Positions 5,333 to 7,462 of a DNA stretch of 7,462 bases are shown here, in pieces. Origin of the DNA: Candidatus Poribacteria bacterium. GTDB lineage: Bacteria; Poribacteria; WGA-4E; WGA-3G. A model generated the notes under the pieces. That model had not been told where the DNA came from, ran no database searches, and was given only the letters and a program-made list of their open reading frames with translations. The DNA lies in assembly GCA_009845505.1 (NCBI GenBank), contig VXZL01000267.1, positions 1,254 to 8,715 of the forward strand, written 5' to 3'. The position numbers and the translations under genes were made by a program. Numbering within the stretch: position 1 is the stretch's first letter; the number at the start of each line of letters is the position of its first letter.

Positions 5333-6121
5333 ATGAAGAAAGGAATATGTATCGGTTCATTGCCGGGTGATTCGACGGAAGCGCGCTTCAGACTTGCAAA
5401 GGAAGCCGGATTTGACGGTGTTGAAATCGGCACCCTCGAAAATGATGCCGACCGACACGAAAGAAAACAGATCGCAGCACAATGCCAATTGGAAGTGTTC
5501 AGTGTGATGAATAGTAAACATTGGGCGTGTCCACTTTCTGATCCAGATGATGGCGTTCGCGCCGAATCGCGAGCGGGTATGCTTGATTCAATAACAACCG
5601 CATCGGCTGTCGGGGCAGATACTGTGTTGCTTGTTCCCGCTGTTGTAAATGACGGAACGAGTTATGAAGAGGCGTATGGGCGTTCGCAGGCGGAAATTCA
5701 CAAGTTAATTCCAGAAGCGGCAGAAAAAGGCATCGCGATTGCCCTTGAGAATGTTTGGAATAAATTTCTGCTCAGTCCAATAGAATTTTGTCAGTATCTT
5801 GATGAATTTGAGAGTGATACGATAACTGCCTATTTCGATGTCGGCAATATCGTCCTATACGGGTATCCGCAACACTGGATCCGTTCTCTCGGAGATCGTA
5901 TCTCTAAAGTACATGTCAAAGGTTTTAACGCAGATGAACGCAGATTCACTTATCTCATTGAGGACTGCACAATTAATTGGAACGCTGTCATGGCGGCACT
6001 TGAAGAGATCGGTTATGACGACTATATAACGGCGGAACTACCTGTTGATAAAGGCAATCCGGAAGGAACAGTGCATGGCATCAGTGATGATATGGACAGA
6101 ATTATCGCTGGGAATGTCTAA
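5333..6121 (+). CDS. sugar-phosphate isomerase/epimerase (TIM barrel, AP_endonuc_2 family)
   Basis: This 262-aa cytoplasmic protein belongs to the xylose-isomerase-like TIM-barrel family. The barrel opens with LAKEAGFDGVEIGTLEND (21-38). The metal ligands of the family appear in order: E139 in ALENVWNKFLLSP, D169 in AYFDVGNIVLYGYP, H194 in KVHVKGF and E235 in AELP. The LEN.WNKFLLSP and FDVGN...YGYP.HWI...G.RI..VH.K patterns are closest to the hexulose-phosphate/xylulose-phosphate epimerases (UlaE, SgbU, HumPS-linked type). A 3-epimerase or isomerase acting on a ketose or its phosphate is therefore likely, but the substrate cannot be fixed. The ATG has a good AAAGGA (5321-5326) at six bases. 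It lies 30 nt after the TPR gene and 44 nt before nagB, so the three genes may be co-transcribed for sugar use. Length is usual. Confidence 0.87.
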   Translation: MKKGICIGSLPGDSTEARFRLAKEAGFDGVEIGTLENDADRHERKQIAAQCQLEVFSVMNSKHWACPLSDPDDGVRAESRAGMLDSITTASAVGADTVLLVPAVVNDGTSYEEAYGRSQAEIHKLIPEAAEKGIAIALENVWNKFLLSPIEFCQYLDEFESDTITAYFDVGNIVLYGYPQHWIRSLGDRISKVHVKGFNADERRFTYLIEDCTINWNAVMAALEEIGYDDYITAELPVDKGNPEGTVHGISDDMDRIIAGNV

Positions 6122-6165
6122 AATAGAAACGCCTACCACCCTTAGAAAGCGTATCTACAGAATCA

Positions 6166-6954
6166 ATGGAAATTATCATTCAACCTACTTATGCCCAACT
6201 TGTAGCAGTTTCAGCGGAGATCATTCGGGATGCCCTCTTAAAAAAGCCGAATCTCGTTTTGGGACTCGCTACGGGTAGCACCCCTATTGGGCTTTACGAA
6301 GCCTTGGCGCGGATGCACAAGACAGAAGGGCTCGATTTCTCGAAGGTGACGACTTTTAACTTGGATGAATACGTCGGAATCCCACCGAGCCATCCGTATA
6401 GTTACCACACTTTCATGGAAACCCACTTTTTTAGTGTTGTTAATGTTCCGCCAGAGAATTGTCATATCCCACAGAGCACTGCGGTTGCACATGAGGAATT
6501 CTGCGAAAGATACGAAGCCGCAATCGTAAATGCTGGCGGCATTGATATCCAAGTGCTCGGTATCGGAAAAGACGGACATATCGGTTTTAACGAACCGAGT
6601 TCTTCCCTCGGCTCTCGGACGCGCATCAAAACGCTCGCGCAGAGTACCTTGGAGGCGAACGCGCCGCATTTCGGTGGCACTGTTGACGCGGTGCCAAAAA
6701 TGGCGATTACAATGGGAGTGGGCACAATTATGGAAGCAAAACAGTGTCTGCTATTGGCAAGTGGGGGGTCAAAAGCGGAGGCGATCGCACACGCTGTGGA
6801 AGGACCGATTACAGCATCGGTGCCAGCATCGGTGCTACAGATGCATCCGCGAACAATTGTGGTCATTGACGAAACGGCGGCTTCGCAATTGAAACGCGTA
6901 GATTACTATAAGCAGGTTTACGCAAATAAGCAGAAACTCTTGAGTAGCAGTTAG
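6166..6954 (+). CDS. nagB: glucosamine-6-phosphate deaminase
   Basis: NagB converts glucosamine 6-phosphate to fructose 6-phosphate and ammonia, the step by which GlcNAc, chitin or sialic acid breakdown joins glycolysis. The protein is 262 aa; the E. coli enzyme is 266. Visible signatures are LGLATGSTPIGLYEAL (32-47) for the phosphate loop, FNLDEYVGI (64-72) with D67/E68, and GIGKDGHIGFNEP (132-144) with D136, H138 and E143. These match the catalytic D72, D141, H143 and E148 of E. coli at a constant offset of five. SSLGSRTRIKTL (146-157) keeps S146, S147, R153 and K155, which correspond to the residues binding the allosteric activator GlcNAc6P in E. coli, so similar regulation is plausible. 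GSKAEAIAHAVEG (201-213) is also conserved. The ribosome binding site is weak, and the start lies 44 nt after the isomerase stop, which suggests the same transcript. The gene ends 11 nt from the convergent activator gene. Confidence 0.95.
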   Translation: MEIIIQPTYAQLVAVSAEIIRDALLKKPNLVLGLATGSTPIGLYEALARMHKTEGLDFSKVTTFNLDEYVGIPPSHPYSYHTFMETHFFSVVNVPPENCHIPQSTAVAHEEFCERYEAAIVNAGGIDIQVLGIGKDGHIGFNEPSSSLGSRTRIKTLAQSTLEANAPHFGGTVDAVPKMAITMGVGTIMEAKQCLLLASGGSKAEAIAHAVEGPITASVPASVLQMHPRTIVVIDETAASQLKRVDYYKQVYANKQKLLSSS

Positions 6955-6965
6955 CGGATATTCGC

Positions 6966-7462
6966 TTACGAGTCCTGCTCTTCGCGTAAGCCGTACTCTT
7001 TTGCTTTTCGCTGAATCGTACGACGACTCACCTTGAGTATTTCTGCTGCTTTTGCTTTGTTATTGTCTACAGATTCGAGGGTAGCACGGAGTGCTTCACG
7101 GTTGATTTCATCAAGCGACATACCGACTTCCACGTTTAAAGGCTGCTTCCCTTCGATCACGGCAGTTAATGCCCAGACATCCGGAACTGAGGGTAAATTT
7201 GAAAACTCTATTCCGGTTGCTTTGAGGATTCGTTCCGGTAAGTCAATCTGCTGGATTGTGGATTGGGTGGACATCACAACGATACCCTCAATACAGTTTT
7301 TCAATTCGCGAACATTTCCGGGCCACTTATATTTCATCAGCGTTCTGATGGCCTCTGGTGAAAGGCTTACCAGAGATTTGTTGTTTTGTAGACAAAATTC
7401 TTCGAGAAAGTCTTTAACGAGGAGTGGGATATCTTCGATACGTTCTTGAAGCGTTGGAAGAT
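6966..7462 (-). CDS. sigma-54-dependent transcriptional activator, C-terminal part
   Basis: The frame is open to the right edge of the window, so only the last 164 residues are seen. They begin with LPTLQERIEDIPLLVKDFL, the usual end of the sigma-54 AAA+ core (commonly LPPLRER.EDIP), then LSPEAI and WPGNVRELKN (46-55), the sensor II region. After a linker with VEVGMSLDEINREA comes a Fis-type helix-turn-helix, NKAKAAEILKVSRRTIQRKAKEYG. The LQER variant replaces a commonly conserved arginine, a small oddity. Such proteins bind upstream enhancers and open RNA polymerase-sigma-54 promoters by ATP hydrolysis. The N-terminal signal-input domain lies outside, so the stimulus cannot be told. The gene is convergent with nagB with 11 nt between stops and no clear terminator; a 4-bp AGCG/CGCT pair (6953-6966) is all that is seen. 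Confidence 0.93.
   Translation of the reverse strand, partial: LPTLQERIEDIPLLVKDFLEEFCLQNNKSLVSLSPEAIRTLMKYKWPGNVRELKNCIEGIVVMSTQSTIQQIDLPERILKATGIEFSNLPSVPDVWALTAVIEGKQPLNVEVGMSLDEINREALRATLESVDNNKAKAAEILKVSRRTIQRKAKEYGLREEQDS

Noticed and set aside
6238..6866. Open frames on the minus strand opposite nagB
   Set aside because: They are shadows of nagB, whose catalytic motifs are intact on the plus strand.

Overview
The window looks like a chromosomal segment of a Gram-negative-type, environmental bacterium. A short secreted LamG-domain protein, a long exported TPR protein, a sugar isomerase, NagB and a sigma-54 activator together recall Candidatus Poribacteria or similar marine lineages. 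This is recollection of gene style, not a search result, so the taxonomy is tentative. Readable promoters are of sigma-70 type (TTGACA-N17-TACGAT twice, TTGACT-N17-GATAAT once).

Left part (1-2751, all minus strand). Read in the direction of transcription, the order is an NADPH-dependent FMN reductase-like flavoprotein (2751-2161), an IS200/IS605-type element carrying only tnpB (about 2123-734), then a ribonuclease HIII gene (726-46), and perhaps the first codons of another gene (22-1). The tnpB gene has all its catalytic residues, a near-consensus promoter, a structured 5' leader, and hairpins at both ends. Its right end abuts the start of the RNase HIII gene, so the predicted omega RNA would carry the first bases of that gene as its guide. 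The RNase HIII protein lacks the usual N-terminal TBP-like domain.

Middle (2752-3082). This divergent intergenic region holds two promoters facing away from each other. They have identical hexamers and spacers, with a perfect 8+8 bp palindrome between them. One drives the flavoprotein and the other the LamG gene.

Right part (3083-6954, plus strand). A signal-peptide LamG protein is followed by an intergenic hairpin, an exported 456-aa TPR protein with about 11 repeats, a TIM-barrel sugar-phosphate isomerase/epimerase of the UlaE/SgbU type, and glucosamine-6-phosphate deaminase (NagB). The last three genes are closely spaced (30 and 44 nt) and may be one transcript. The enzymes suggest catabolism of sugars or amino sugars, with the LamG protein perhaps binding glycans outside the cell. 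That link is inferred from gene order only.

Right edge (6966-7462, minus strand). This is the C-terminal part of a sigma-54-dependent activator (end of the AAA+ domain plus Fis-type HTH), convergent with nagB and only 11 nt from it.

No tRNA, rRNA or CRISPR array was seen. The most noteworthy item is the solo TnpB/omega RNA unit and its junction with the RNase HIII gene. I found no clearly new multi-gene system.
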